From: CAYFLR01 sp964343805
GTDB taxonomy: Bacteria > Bdellovibrionota_B > Oligoflexia > CAYFLR01
Length of the DNA: 64,000 nt
Assembly: GCA_964343805.1 (NCBI GenBank)
Contig: CAYFLR010000017.1
Coordinates: 29,455 to 93,454, forward strand
Direction: 5' to 3'
The notes below the pieces were generated by a model. It was not told the origin of the DNA. It saw only the letters and a list, made by a program, of their open reading frames with translations, and searched no databases. The stretch's first letter is position 1. Every line of letters begins with the position of its first letter. The translations under genes and the position numbers were made by a program. Positions 28,121 through 37,315 of the stretch are shown one piece after another.

Positions 28121-28157
28121 TAAAAGGTTGAACCCTGATTTTTAAGTGGAGGAGTGT

Positions 28158-28427
28158 ATGGCAAATCATAAATCAGCATTAAAAAGAGCCCGTCAAAGTG
28201 CGGTTCGTAATCAAAGAAATTCCAGTGCTAAAACTTTTATTAAAACGCTAACTAAGCGTGTTTTAACTGCTGTAGAAGAAAAAAGCGTTGAAAAGGCAAC
28301 CAGTGCCTACCAAGAAGCTCAAAAATACTTGGCCCGTATGGGACGCAAAGGAATCTTACACCGCAATACAGCCGGTAGACGAGTGGCTCAATTAGCTAAA
28401 TTAGTAGGAACCTTAAAGTCTTCCTAA
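28158..28427 (+). CDS. rpsT: 30S ribosomal protein S20
   Basis: 89-residue basic helical protein that binds 16S rRNA. It begins MANHKSALKRARQSAVRNQR, the standard S20 start; GGAGGAG lies 4-10 nt upstream, so the in-frame ATG at 28146 is rejected. The C-terminal part, GRKGILHRNTAGRRVAQLAK, is the family signature. A strong terminator follows the stop within 10 nt. Confidence 0.97.
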   Translation: MANHKSALKRARQSAVRNQRNSSAKTFIKTLTKRVLTAVEEKSVEKATSAYQEAQKYLARMGRKGILHRNTAGRRVAQLAKLVGTLKSS

Positions 28428-28436
28428 AAAAAAGAA

Positions 28437-28461
28437 GGCCAACTCTCCAAAGAGAGTGGCC
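28437..28461. terminator. Bidirectional terminator between rpsT and a prepilin
   Basis: GGCC-A-ACTCTC pairs with GAGAGT-GGCC around CAAA. On the plus strand CTCTTTATGCTTTTT follows, ending rpsT. On the minus strand the stem is followed by TTCTTTTTTTT, ending the prepilin at 28491-29135. Confidence 0.9.
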
Positions 28462-28490
28462 CTCTTTATGCTTTTTGTCTCAAATTTATC

Positions 28491-29135
28491 TTAGTTAGAG
28501 TTCGCAACGGAATCTTTGCAGCGTTTCTTGCCGCGAGCATCAGGCCTGTTCTTGACATCATCATAAGCAGCAAACAAACACTTAGTAGAAGTTAAATGCC
28601 ATGCGTCTGTGTCATTACCTTGGCCACTGTTCTTTTTAGAACCGTCTATAATTTGTGCAGTTCTAGCGATAGCTCCAACTCCAAAATTTCCGTAGGTAGG
28701 ATCAAACTGATTTTCTTTCCAAGCACCTGTATGATAGAGGTAACGAATACTATTCATTCCACCATCTAAACTGAAGCCTAATTCATTCCCTCTATGCCCA
28801 TTAATATTTTGAGCAGTCTTGTCATTTAAACCACCAGTACTTGTTCCGTTGATTCTATAGGCAGATACCCCCACTGGGTCTTTCCTCTCTGTTTTACCAA
28901 CTTCACATGATCCATCTGTGGTAGACGCTGAAAGAGGCCAATAACAGTTTTCATCTGCTACATATGAATTCTGAAGACCATGAATGACCATCACATTTGT
29001 TTTAGCCTCAGTCTGCTTTGCTTTCGCCTGAAACTGTTTAAAGTTGGGAATCGCAATAGCAGATAGTATTCCAATAATGGCAACTACCACCATCAATTCC
29101 ACCAATGAAAAACCCATAGAAACTCTTCTTCTCAT
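28491..29135 (-). CDS. Type IV prepilin (PilA-like)
   Basis: 214-residue prepilin with leader MRRRVSMG and mature N-terminus FSLVELMVVVAIIGILSAIA, including Glu at +5 and the following IPNFKQFQAKAKQTEAK helix typical of major pilins. The globular part has CYWPLS, a GSCEVGKTERKDP segment and a C-terminal Cys pair (CLFAAYDD to KKRC), likely a pilin D-region disulfide. A GGGGAGG site precedes the ATG. It follows another prepilin after 113 nt and ends at the shared terminator 28437-28461. It is a good candidate for the main pilus subunit of this locus. Confidence 0.9.
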   Translation of the reverse strand: MRRRVSMGFSLVELMVVVAIIGILSAIAIPNFKQFQAKAKQTEAKTNVMVIHGLQNSYVADENCYWPLSASTTDGSCEVGKTERKDPVGVSAYRINGTSTGGLNDKTAQNINGHRGNELGFSLDGGMNSIRYLYHTGAWKENQFDPTYGNFGVGAIARTAQIIDGSKKNSGQGNDTDAWHLTSTKCLFAAYDDVKNRPDARGKKRCKDSVANSN

Positions 29136-29248
29136 AATGATACCTCCCCATTATTTTAAAAAAATATTAACCTGCAATGCATATACTTTCCTGATCGGAA
29201 ATGTTGGGGAGAACTTTAGAAGTATTTTGAAAGGAGTTTAAAAATGGG

Positions 29249-29815
29249 CTAACGGCAAAGAATCGGGGTTGAAAGATTGGTAATGGAATCTCTCAATGGT
29301 TGATAACCACTTCCCCATTCACCTCTTTTACAACCCATTAAATCCCTTACAGAATCGTACCTTGGGCAGATATCCCCACCATCATTTATCAGCCAGGTAT
29401 CTAAATAGGTTGGGTGCAAAGAACCACCCGGTCTCTTCTTAATAGATGAAACCGTCTTGGCACGGGCCACTCCGATAAAATTGAACCTAATTTTATCTTC
29501 ACCCCCAGCTCCAGTCTGATAGGTGTAGTAATCTCCCTCTGGCATAAAACCCAGACCGTTGACCTGCTTGGTATCTTTACTATAACATAAGGGACTGATA
29601 CCATTGTCATTATTCCCTTTGTCGTACCAAAACCTGCCATATTCAGCTGAATAAACAAACTGGAGGGTTTTAATTCGAAGAAGATTATTTTTTGCTTCGC
29701 CCTGCTTGGATTTGGCCAGCATATTCATAATCATCGGTCCCCCATAAAATGTGGTCCCTCCAGCAATAGCCACTACTATCATGAGTTCTATTAATGAAAA
29801 ACCTTTGTTAAGCAT
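29249..29815 (-). CDS. Type IV prepilin-like protein
   Basis: 188-residue prepilin with a short leader, MLNKG, then FSLIELMIVVAIAGGTTFYG; Glu at +5 is present. Unlike the neighbour, its helix breaks into GGTTFYGGPMIMNMLAKSKQ. The globular domain carries four Cys including CYSKDTKQ, DICPRYD, LMGCKRGEWGS and a C-terminal CR. The start lies 3 nt after the prfB stop, so it can be translated from the prfB transcript. The combination of prfB with pilins in one strand unit is unusual, but I cannot tell whether it is functional. Confidence 0.85.
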   Translation of the reverse strand: MLNKGFSLIELMIVVAIAGGTTFYGGPMIMNMLAKSKQGEAKNNLLRIKTLQFVYSAEYGRFWYDKGNNDNGISPLCYSKDTKQVNGLGFMPEGDYYTYQTGAGGEDKIRFNFIGVARAKTVSSIKKRPGGSLHPTYLDTWLINDGGDICPRYDSVRDLMGCKRGEWGSGYQPLRDSITNLSTPILCR

Positions 29816-29818
29816 AAT

Positions 29819-30935
29819 TCACCCACTCTCTGATTGATTAATTAAAAAAGCCTTCATAAAAGGCGTTAAATCTCCATCAAGGACTCCACCTGTGTTGGCG
29901 GTTTCAAAATTGGTTCGATGATCCTTAACCATATTATAAGGATGAAGAACATAGGAACGAATCTGAGAACCAAAAGAGATTTCCATTTTTTGAGCCTCTT
30001 CTTTAGAAATGGCATCTTTTCTTGCTTGCATTTCTCGCTCATATAGCTTTGAGCGCAATAATTTCATAGCCATATCTTTATTTTGATGCTGGGACCGCTC
30101 TTTTTGACATTGAACCACAATCCCCGTGGGATTATGAGTGATCCTTATAGCCGAATCGGTGGTATTAACATGCTGTCCTCCAGCACCTTGAGAACGATAG
30201 GTATCTATCCGCAAGTCTTTTTCTTCAATATCAATTTCTAAATTTTCATCAATAATAGGGCTGGCATAAACCGAAGCAAAACTGGTGTGCCTTCTAGCAT
30301 TTGAATCAAAGGGTGAAATTCTTACTAAGCGATGAATCCCACTTTCAGCCTTTAAATATCCATAGGCATAAAGCCCCTGAACGGTAAGGGTTACATTTTT
30401 AATTCCCGCCTCATCACCATCTAAAATATCTACTATTTCACTTTTATAACCCTGATCACTGCACCATCTGGTGAACATGCGAAGCAGCATAGAGGTCCAG
30501 TCGCAGGACTCAGTTCCACCCGCTCCCGCATTAATGGTTAATACGGCATCATTAAGATCTACCTCACCACTTAACATCTGACGAAGTTCTAAATCCTCTA
30601 CCAATTTAGCCGCCTTTTGAACCATTCCCTGACCTTCAGAGAAAGAGTCTTCATCCCCATCGGCGGCAAATTCGAAAAGGACCTCACAATCCGATTGAAG
30701 TTGTTCTAATTGTTTAATTTGGTTAATCAAATCTTCTAAAATTCCCTTCTCTTTCATTATCTCAACCGCTTGAGTGCGATCATTCCAAAGATCGGGGGAA
30801 GATTCCAAACGAGCATTCAATTCATCGAGGCGGCGCTGCTTCAGATCAAGGTCAAAGTAACCTCCGCAATTGTTCGGTTCTTTCAGCCAACGATTTCAAA
30901 AGATTTGTGTTTTCTGTTAAGTTGGCCTTATCCAT
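29819..30935 (-). CDS. prfB: Peptide chain release factor 2 with programmed +1 frameshift
   Basis: Recognises UGA and UAA stop codons and releases the finished chain. The open frame from the ATG at 30935 (GGAG upstream) runs 27 codons, MDKANLTENTNLLKSLAERT and QLRRLL, to an in-frame TGA (30852-30854). Reading resumes in +1 as DLDLKQRRLDELNARLES and continues to the stop at 29819, giving about 371 residues. The GGQ tripeptide is present in RSQGAGGQHVNTTDSAIRIT. The start overlaps the pgpH stop. Annotation without the shift would lose the N-terminus. Confidence 0.96.
30851..30865 (-). promoter_or_regulatory. prfB programmed frameshift signal
   Basis: On the minus strand GGAGG-TTA-CTT-TGA-C: an internal Shine-Dalgarno, a 3-nt spacer, the slippery CTT and a UGA stop followed by C. 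This is the same layout as the Escherichia coli RF2 site. It lets RF2 level control its own synthesis: low RF2 leaves UGA unread and favours +1 slipping. Confidence 0.95.
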
Positions 30936-33321
30936 ACTTTTGCTCCACATCTTGACCTAAACGTTTAAGATCCTCTTTTTCTCCCTGTTTTTGACGGTGC
31001 TTGGGTTCATCATTTAACATGGCATGCGTCACCATATTAATCATTTTCTTCTGTTCACTCCCCTTAGTAGCCTTATCGGGATAATCCACCCTATAATGAT
31101 AGATTCCGCCAAAAATCCTGTAAAATGCCTTGGTTACCTTATGCAAATCTCGGAGCGTTAAATCGCACTCGTCTAACTGCCCTGAGGTAAAGGCCTTATT
31201 AATAATTTTCTGAATGAGACCCTGGAGTCTTGCGGGGCTCTTATCGGCTAGAGACTGAGAAGCTGCTTGCACCATATCAGCTAAATGCACCAGCCCAGCC
31301 TCTCTGGTCTGAGGCTTAGGTCCAGGGTACCTAAAATCACTCTCATTGATAGATTCGTCGGCTTCTGCTCGCTCTATAGCCTTTCTATAAAAATAATCAA
31401 TTCGACTGGATCCATGATGCTGCTGGATTATATCTCGTATTGGCTTGGGTAAACCAATGGCTTTAGCTAGCTCAATACCATCTTTTACATGGGCAATAAT
31501 AATGAGAGAGCTCAAACGAGGAGAGAGTTTATCATGACGGTTGGATCCCACTTGATTTTCTATAAAATAGAGAGGTTTTTTAATTTTACCAATATCATGA
31601 TAATAAGAACCCACCCGACATAACAGCGGATTGGCCCCAATATCTTCTGCCGCTGCTTCAACTAAGCTTCCCACCATAATAGAGTGAGCATAGGTTCCAG
31701 GAGCGTGAATAATCAATTCTTTCATTATGGGATGGTTCATATTGGAGAGTTCCAATAATTGAAAGTCGGTTACATAACCAAAAACTGATTCCACCACCGG
31801 AGTTAAACCCGTTACAAATACCCCCCCTAGAAGACCTCCTAAAAAGGCGGCAACCAAAGTATAGGCTATAGAAAGACTCGAAAGTTCTTCCGCCCCCGTA
31901 ACTAAAGTGATGGCCATAACCACAAAAATATTAACCAAACCCACCTTTAATCCGGCCATAATCAGGGTACTTCGACGGAAACATTTCGCCACTCCACTGG
32001 TTCCCACCAGACAGCCTACAAATGTATAAAGGCTAAAATAGAGGTTGTTTTCCAAAATCAAACCAGAAAGCATACTTACAATTATGGAGAAAATAAGAGC
32101 CATAATGGAGTTATGAACAATCCGAACCTGCATGGCTCCAAAAGCAAAGGGAATAAAGTAATAGTAGGATTGCAAAGGCATAAACTGGAGTTTATCGAAA
32201 ACAACAACCCCAATATATTTCCAAAAACTAATAAAAAGACAGTTAATTAAAAGCACACAAATAAAGAAGAGAATATCTCGATTATTAATATGAAAACGAA
32301 CCAAATGACGTTCGCTATAAAGTAAGACTTGGGTAATGAAAATATAAAGGAAAAGGGTTAAACCGGTAAATATGAGATAACCGTGAAGGTGGGTTTGGGT
32401 CTGCTTAATTTGACTTAAGATCTGCAAGGTTTTTGGGCGAACTCGTTCGCCATCTCTTAAGATCATCTCCCCTTTCTTAATATTAAACTTCAACACCTTC
32501 ACTTGTTGACGGGCTTTTTCTTTACGTAAATTGGTTTCAATCGCATTAAAAATAAAATTGGGATTTACTAAAGGTCCGATAAAACTCTTTAATGTTCGGT
32601 GGTGCTTTTTAGTGAGATGTTGCGCCTCGATGGAATGAATCAAATCATTATAGAGCTCTTTTTTAACCACTGCAGCGGTTTTTATCTGGTCAAAATTGTA
32701 TTGAGTGGATTCAATTACATTTTTTTGATCACTGACCCGCCTCACCACAATTCCATCTTTATGTTTAAGCAGACCCACATTATCAGGGATCACAAAACCT
32801 GATGTGTATTTTTCTAATCGATCTAAAAAGAAGGGATAGAAATCGGCATTTCCTGAAAAAAACATGGCCATAAGCTGTTCTATTTGCTGATTAGAATAGT
32901 CTATACCAATTATCTTTTTAAAGGGGGAAAAACTCTTTTCTACCACAACAGCACCCGCCTCTTGCTGCGGTGGCTGCGCCACTTCTCCCAACAAATTGAG
33001 TGCCGTTTGAACTTTGTTACGCAGAATAGTTACGAACTCTTCATCAAAGTCATAGACAGGTTTAACACTGTTTTCTGCTTCAATCCTCTTATTTTCAGTA
33101 GCAATATGGTCAATGATGACATAGTCTTTAGAAACTTTGATGTTGCCCTTACCTACATCTCCTTCTTGATAATCAATAGTTATGTCAAACTTAGGAGTGA
33201 TAATATAGGCTACCACCCCACTTAAGAGCAGAACATAAAAATTCCGCCAATTAAAACTGCTTTCGAAGAGGGTTTTAAAAAACTGTCCACTTCTAGCAAA
33301 GATTCCGTTCGTTTTTTCCAT
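30928..33321 (-). CDS. pgpH: 7TM-HD phosphodiesterase, PgpH family
   Basis: 797-residue membrane protein of the 7TMR-HD family, which in Firmicutes hydrolyses c-di-AMP. It has a first membrane helix (about 28-44), a large extracytoplasmic domain (about 45-320), seven membrane helices (about 328-520) and a cytosolic HD domain. The HD signature GTYAHSIMVGSLVEAAAEDI then RVGSYYHDIGKIKKPLYFIE (about 545-595) and QHHGSSRIDYFY later supply the metal ligands. Nearly all motif residues match PgpH. It ends inside the prfB start and begins 18 nt after a PATAN protein. Whether this lineage makes c-di-AMP is not shown here. Confidence 0.9.
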   Translation of the reverse strand: MEKTNGIFARSGQFFKTLFESSFNWRNFYVLLLSGVVAYIITPKFDITIDYQEGDVGKGNIKVSKDYVIIDHIATENKRIEAENSVKPVYDFDEEFVTILRNKVQTALNLLGEVAQPPQQEAGAVVVEKSFSPFKKIIGIDYSNQQIEQLMAMFFSGNADFYPFFLDRLEKYTSGFVIPDNVGLLKHKDGIVVRRVSDQKNVIESTQYNFDQIKTAAVVKKELYNDLIHSIEAQHLTKKHHRTLKSFIGPLVNPNFIFNAIETNLRKEKARQQVKVLKFNIKKGEMILRDGERVRPKTLQILSQIKQTQTHLHGYLIFTGLTLFLYIFITQVLLYSERHLVRFHINNRDILFFICVLLINCLFISFWKYIGVVVFDKLQFMPLQSYYYFIPFAFGAMQVRIVHNSIMALIFSIIVSMLSGLILENNLYFSLYTFVGCLVGTSGVAKCFRRSTLIMAGLKVGLVNIFVVMAITLVTGAEELSSLSIAYTLVAAFLGGLLGGVFVTGLTPVVESVFGYVTDFQLLELSNMNHPIMKELIIHAPGTYAHSIMVGSLVEAAAEDIGANPLLCRVGSYYHDIGKIKKPLYFIENQVGSNRHDKLSPRLSSLIIIAHVKDGIELAKAIGLPKPIRDIIQQHHGSSRIDYFYRKAIERAEADESINESDFRYPGPKPQTREAGLVHLADMVQAASQSLADKSPARLQGLIQKIINKAFTSGQLDECDLTLRDLHKVTKAFYRIFGGIYHYRVDYPDKATKGSEQKKMINMVTHAMLNDEPKHRQKQGEKEDLKRLGQDVEQKYG

Positions 33322-33339
33322 TTCAGTCCTTATAATTAA

Positions 33340-34458
33340 TCAGTTTTTGGGTGCTAACAGCACATATCCCAATTCTTTTTTCTGATAGAAATAGCTGGCT
33401 TCCCAAGGGTACTTTAAATCTATTTCTTTAAGCACACGGTACTTCCCTTGAGTCAGTTGTTCCAAAGTATCAGGGAATTTCCCCTCGCTCAGATAATGAA
33501 CATAGAGACCAAACTTTATCTTTTCTTTTTGATATTCGGACAAAAATTCTTTCACATCTTGAATATTTTGTTTCTTATTTACAAACCATCCCATCAGATC
33601 AAACGGATCTGGATTATGGTAATAAAAAGTAAAAAAGAGTGCCAGGACCACCACAAAGTTAAAGAGAATAATAGGAAGCTTCTCAATGTCTACATGGATA
33701 ATATCCTCATCTTCAACCCCTGTTTTTTTCTTGTAGTCAAAAAAGAAGAGGAATTTACTTTTCTTGATAAGGCCACTCTCTACTAGACTATAAATGGCCT
33801 TGCGGGTTCTGTACTCTCCCAATAAAGTAGTGTAAGCCAAGTTTTTTACACTGCGCCTTCCATCTAACTGATTGATAATAACCTTTTCATCATCAGAAAG
33901 AGCGTTACCAATCTTTTCCATTTGATTTTCAAAGTTATTCGTCTTTCTAAAGACCAATTGGTTATGAGGAAGAAGAGCCTTAATATTAACCCTTTCATCC
34001 ATCAACTCTCGTCCTATCTGCACCAATTGATCCACATTAATTTCTACATAGTTTTCCGGCTCTCCATCCACTCCTGATTTAATAAATTCAAAGGTAGAAT
34101 CATCTAAAAAGAAAAGAGATAAAAGCAGGTCCCAGGATTGAAACTCTATAAATTTTTCTAACTTCCATTTAGGTAGCTTGCCCTTTTCCAACAAAATACT
34201 TCCTAATTTTCGGTATCTCTTTTGCTGGACAATCAAAGCCTTTCCTAGCTCATCTCGAGTTATATAAGAAGATTGAACAAGCATTGCCCCTAAAAACCGT
34301 TTCATTCCAGAGGAACGCACCGAAATAATCATCCCTTTTTTGAGCTGGATAGTTATGTTACAGGATTTATGTGTCACAATGAGAATACCTGATCTCTTCT
34401 GCTTCTCTATCTGAGTAAGAACCTCATCAAAAGGCGTATCTTTAAAATTACCTTTCAT
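33340..34458 (-). CDS. PATAN (DUF4388) protein with membrane helix
   Basis: 372-residue protein. The N-terminal 110 residues fit DUF4388/PATAN: MKGNFKDTPFDEVLTQIEKQ, SGILIVTHKSCNITIQLKKG and MIISVRSSGMKRFLGAMLV. A helical middle contains a winged-helix-like VIINQLDGRRSVKNLAYTTL (about 185-205). One membrane helix (about 262-283) is followed by a periplasmic tail of about 80 residues. It overlaps the upstream zinc-ribbon ORF by 11 nt and precedes pgpH by 18 nt. It shares the PATAN module with 4842-6110 but is otherwise different. Confidence 0.8.
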   Translation of the reverse strand: MKGNFKDTPFDEVLTQIEKQKRSGILIVTHKSCNITIQLKKGMIISVRSSGMKRFLGAMLVQSSYITRDELGKALIVQQKRYRKLGSILLEKGKLPKWKLEKFIEFQSWDLLLSLFFLDDSTFEFIKSGVDGEPENYVEINVDQLVQIGRELMDERVNIKALLPHNQLVFRKTNNFENQMEKIGNALSDDEKVIINQLDGRRSVKNLAYTTLLGEYRTRKAIYSLVESGLIKKSKFLFFFDYKKKTGVEDEDIIHVDIEKLPIILFNFVVVLALFFTFYYHNPDPFDLMGWFVNKKQNIQDVKEFLSEYQKEKIKFGLYVHYLSEGKFPDTLEQLTQGKYRVLKEIDLKYPWEASYFYQKKELGYVLLAPKN

Positions 34459-35053
34459 TATAATTTCTCACTTCATAAAAAACATTTTGAATGATCAGGA
34501 CATAGAAAAATAATAGCAATACATAAAACATTATATAGCGCTTTAATAAAGGCATTAAGGTCAAGTCAAAGGCATCAATGATGATCCCATTAAAGAAGAA
34601 GGTCTTTAGTAAAAAAACAAAGAACACTACTGAAATCAATAACCCCATAAAGCTCTTACCCAACAAAAAGTGCCCTGTACCTGGCACTAAAAACGAAAAT
34701 AATATAGAAAGATAAGAACGAATTTTATGATTATTATTAATTTGAATGGTTTGAAAAATTCTAGAAAAAGGTTCAGGTTCTTCCGCTTGCATTTCATTAC
34801 AACTTACACAAACATCCGAATCCTTGGCAATGGTTCCACAGCGATAACATTCAATATGTCCGCACCGAGGGCAGAATTTAGAAAGTTTAGCAAAACGAAA
34901 AATGAGGCTTAAGAAAATAATCGCCGCCAAACAGATCCCACCCATAATGGAGTTTTTCTTATAAGAGAAACGATCAAAAGAGTTCTGGACAAAGCTAGAA
35001 ATAATTCGATCTTTCTCTTTGGTTTGCATAAATAGGGTTGTAAAAATTTCCAT
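34448..35053 (-). CDS. Zinc-ribbon membrane ORF, probably the 3' part of the TPR gene
   Basis: 201-residue frame with a membrane helix (about 36-55), a double CxxC ribbon (CPRCGHIECYRCG then CVSC, about 58-85), and three further hydrophobic segments. The apparent start MEIFTTLFMQTKEK lies inside the TPR gene and overlaps it by 145 nt. In that overlap this frame reads like real protein, while the TPR frame degenerates. The simplest reading is one TPR-membrane-ribbon gene with a one-base indel in the T5 run at 35042-35046. I recognise no family. Confidence 0.6.
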   Translation of the reverse strand: MEIFTTLFMQTKEKDRIISSFVQNSFDRFSYKKNSIMGGICLAAIIFLSLIFRFAKLSKFCPRCGHIECYRCGTIAKDSDVCVSCNEMQAEEPEPFSRIFQTIQINNNHKIRSYLSILFSFLVPGTGHFLLGKSFMGLLISVVFFVFLLKTFFFNGIIIDAFDLTLMPLLKRYIMFYVLLLFFYVLIIQNVFYEVRNYNER

Positions 35054-36408
35054 ATTTCATAGCTTTCCATATTGGAAAGAGACTCAACAATTAGATATTG
35101 ATTGCTTCCTATAATTTCTTTCTTCATATGGGCTGAAATACGAAGTAAATCAATCTCTTTTGCTTTTGCCAGAAAGCGATGCTGATCGCGAACACTCTGT
35201 TGTGTTGTAAAATACAGACGGCTCAAATTAAAAAAAGCAGAGGCGGGTGGGTTGGAAAGCTCAATCGCTCTCAAATATGCCAGCTTGGCATTTTCATACT
35301 TGCCTATATAGAAATAAGATGTCCCGAGGTTATTATATCCTTTCACATATTCAGGATAGAGATAGATTAATCTCTCATAGTAATTAATGGCTTTTAGATA
35401 ATTACCTGTTCTTAAGTAAAAATTGCCCATGGCAAAGAGGAGTCTTTTGTCTTTAAAGGGTTCTTTGGTGTTTTTCTGGTCCAAATTAGCTAATCGCTCC
35501 ACATCGTAGTTCCCCATATTGATCTGGACAATAACTTGGGCCACTGAACGAGCATACTGCAAATAGGAGGCTGTAATGTTAAATAGATAAGGTGAAATCA
35601 CCAAAAATAGAGCGAATATGGAAGAAAGAATAAGATCTCTCTTTTTAAAATAGGGGGACAGAATCACCATTAAAATAAAAAGATACTCCCACCCATCACC
35701 TTTAACCAGAATTGGCAATGCTATAATTAAGGCAAATACCAAGGCAATAGGAATATTACGCCAATACCCTTTTACAAAGGAAAACCCATGACTCAGATCA
35801 TGATAAAGAGGCCGAGTATACGAGAGCAAAATAAAAGGAATATAGACTAATATACAAATAATCAGAGATAGAAAAAGAAAGAGAAATATATTGCCCACGT
35901 CTATTATCATTCCATGGAGATTCTGGAGATATCCTTTCACCCCCTTTTGAAACATGGGCCAAGCATTTTCAAAATCCCAGCCTTTCTGAAATAGGTAAAT
36001 TTTAACCATTAAAAAATAGGGTTCGTGCATTACTGGAGATATTTGAATTGCAAATTGAAGCAGTTTAATAGCTGCGGCAATCTCCTCCTGTTCTAATCTC
36101 TCTAATGCCTCAAAGTAGAGTTGGGCAGAAATGTGGAAGAGGTTTTCACGACCATCTTGAAATTTTTGATAATTGATTTTCTTAAGATATTCAAATCCAT
36201 GATAGTCAATATTATTAATATCTTGATTGACTTTTACACCATCTCGATTCTTGTAAAAGTGTTGCCTTTCAAACCAGAGCTTCTCTATCATAGAAGGATA
36301 TCTCTTAACAGAAGGCTGAGAGTCGATCTGATCCTCTGCACGGACCGATCCAGGCAGTAAAGAAGTTGCATTAATAATTAAAAGAGCGTATAGGATAAAT
36401 TTACACAT
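34909..36408 (-). CDS. Exported TPR membrane protein (C-terminus probably frameshifted)
   Basis: 499-residue ORF with a signal peptide (MCKFILYALLIINATSLLPG), a helical region, four membrane segments (about 175-300) and TPR repeats near 325-425, for example AMGNFYLRTGNYLKAINYYE and NLGTSYFYIGKYENAKLAYL. The last 40 residues after NMESYEIWKF (KIELFLALSRTLLIVSLIRK, VGSVWRRLFS) look out of frame. The neighbouring frame continues with sensible sequence into 34448-35053, as described there. The gene is the first of a minus-strand set running into pgpH and prfB and is divergent from mazG. The domain plan suggests a scaffold in the envelope, but no family is recognised. Confidence 0.75.
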   Translation of the reverse strand: MCKFILYALLIINATSLLPGSVRAEDQIDSQPSVKRYPSMIEKLWFERQHFYKNRDGVKVNQDINNIDYHGFEYLKKINYQKFQDGRENLFHISAQLYFEALERLEQEEIAAAIKLLQFAIQISPVMHEPYFLMVKIYLFQKGWDFENAWPMFQKGVKGYLQNLHGMIIDVGNIFLFLFLSLIICILVYIPFILLSYTRPLYHDLSHGFSFVKGYWRNIPIALVFALIIALPILVKGDGWEYLFILMVILSPYFKKRDLILSSIFALFLVISPYLFNITASYLQYARSVAQVIVQINMGNYDVERLANLDQKNTKEPFKDKRLLFAMGNFYLRTGNYLKAINYYERLIYLYPEYVKGYNNLGTSYFYIGKYENAKLAYLRAIELSNPPASAFFNLSRLYFTTQQSVRDQHRFLAKAKEIDLLRISAHMKKEIIGSNQYLIVESLSNMESYEIWKFLQPYLCKPKRKIELFLALSRTLLIVSLIRKTPLWVGSVWRRLFS

Positions 36409-36504
36409 AGGGTAAATATTATTATTTCCGTTAAATTCATAAACAGACTAGGGCTCATGTTAACAAACTTACTGGCAAAAGTCTAAGCCAATTATAAAGG
36501 GATT

Positions 36505-37275
36505 ATGTCAATTAAAGAACTTATAAAAACCATAGCTACCTTGCGAAGCGAGAATGGCTGCCCCTGGGATCGTGAACAAACACATGAAACACTTTTTCCT
36601 TATCTTATAGAAGAGGTTTATGAGGCTATTGATGCATATCAAAAAGGCCCACTCTCTTTTGCAGAAGAGCTAGGAGACATTCTTCTTCAGATTGTCCTTC
36701 ACAGCCAGATTGCAAAAGAGAAGGGCGACTTCGATTTTGAAAAAGTCGCTCATCTGGTCAATCAAAAGATGATTCGCCGTCACCCTCATGTATTTGGCGA
36801 TACTAAGGCAGACAAAACCGAAGAAGTATTACAAAATTGGGAAGATATTAAGATCCAAGAGAAAGGTGGAAAGAATAAGAATAAATCTGTTATTGGAGGA
36901 ATTCCCACTCAATTCCCGGCTCTCTTAAAAGCGTTTAGACTCGGAGAAAAAGCTTCCTCAGTGGGTTTTGATTGGAAAAAACCTAAAGATGTGATGCTCA
37001 AAGTAAAAGAAGAGATCAATGAATTAGAAGAAGCTATGCAAAACGATGATATGCAGCATCGTGAAGAAGAGTTTGGTGATCTCCTATTTAGCCTGGCCAA
37101 CCTAGCTAGACATCTTAATATTAATGCCGAACTGGCTTGCAACCGCACCAACAACAAATTCATCGAAAGATTTCAAAAAGTAGAATCCATGATGGCTGAG
37201 GAAGACAAACAGTTCAAAGACCTCAACCAAGATGAGCTTGAGGTCTTTTGGGAAAGAGCCAAAAAATCCAAATAA
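36505..37275 (+). CDS. mazG: Nucleoside triphosphate pyrophosphohydrolase MazG
   Basis: 256-residue enzyme that hydrolyses NTPs to NMPs and pyrophosphate. Two all-alpha MazG domains are visible: CPWDREQTHETLFPYLIEEV with EELGDILLQIVLHSQIA (about 20-70), and EEINELEEAMQN with EEEFGDLLFSLANLARHL (about 170-215). The acidic EExxE and ExxD metal ligands are conserved in both. Length matches full two-domain MazG. It is divergent from the TPR gene, and a 127-bp palindrome follows 40 nt after its stop. Confidence 0.95.
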   Translation: MSIKELIKTIATLRSENGCPWDREQTHETLFPYLIEEVYEAIDAYQKGPLSFAEELGDILLQIVLHSQIAKEKGDFDFEKVAHLVNQKMIRRHPHVFGDTKADKTEEVLQNWEDIKIQEKGGKNKNKSVIGGIPTQFPALLKAFRLGEKASSVGFDWKKPKDVMLKVKEEINELEEAMQNDDMQHREEEFGDLLFSLANLARHLNINAELACNRTNNKFIERFQKVESMMAEEDKQFKDLNQDELEVFWERAKKSK

Positions 37276-37315
37276 AGTCAACACAGCGATAGGGCGTTTT
37301 AAGAGACCAACGTTG

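Noticed and set aside
29136..29248. Possible sigma-54 promoter for the PilA-like gene
   Set aside because: A TTGCA is present, but the GG-N10-GC spacing of -24/-12 elements is not met (14 or 9 nt instead).
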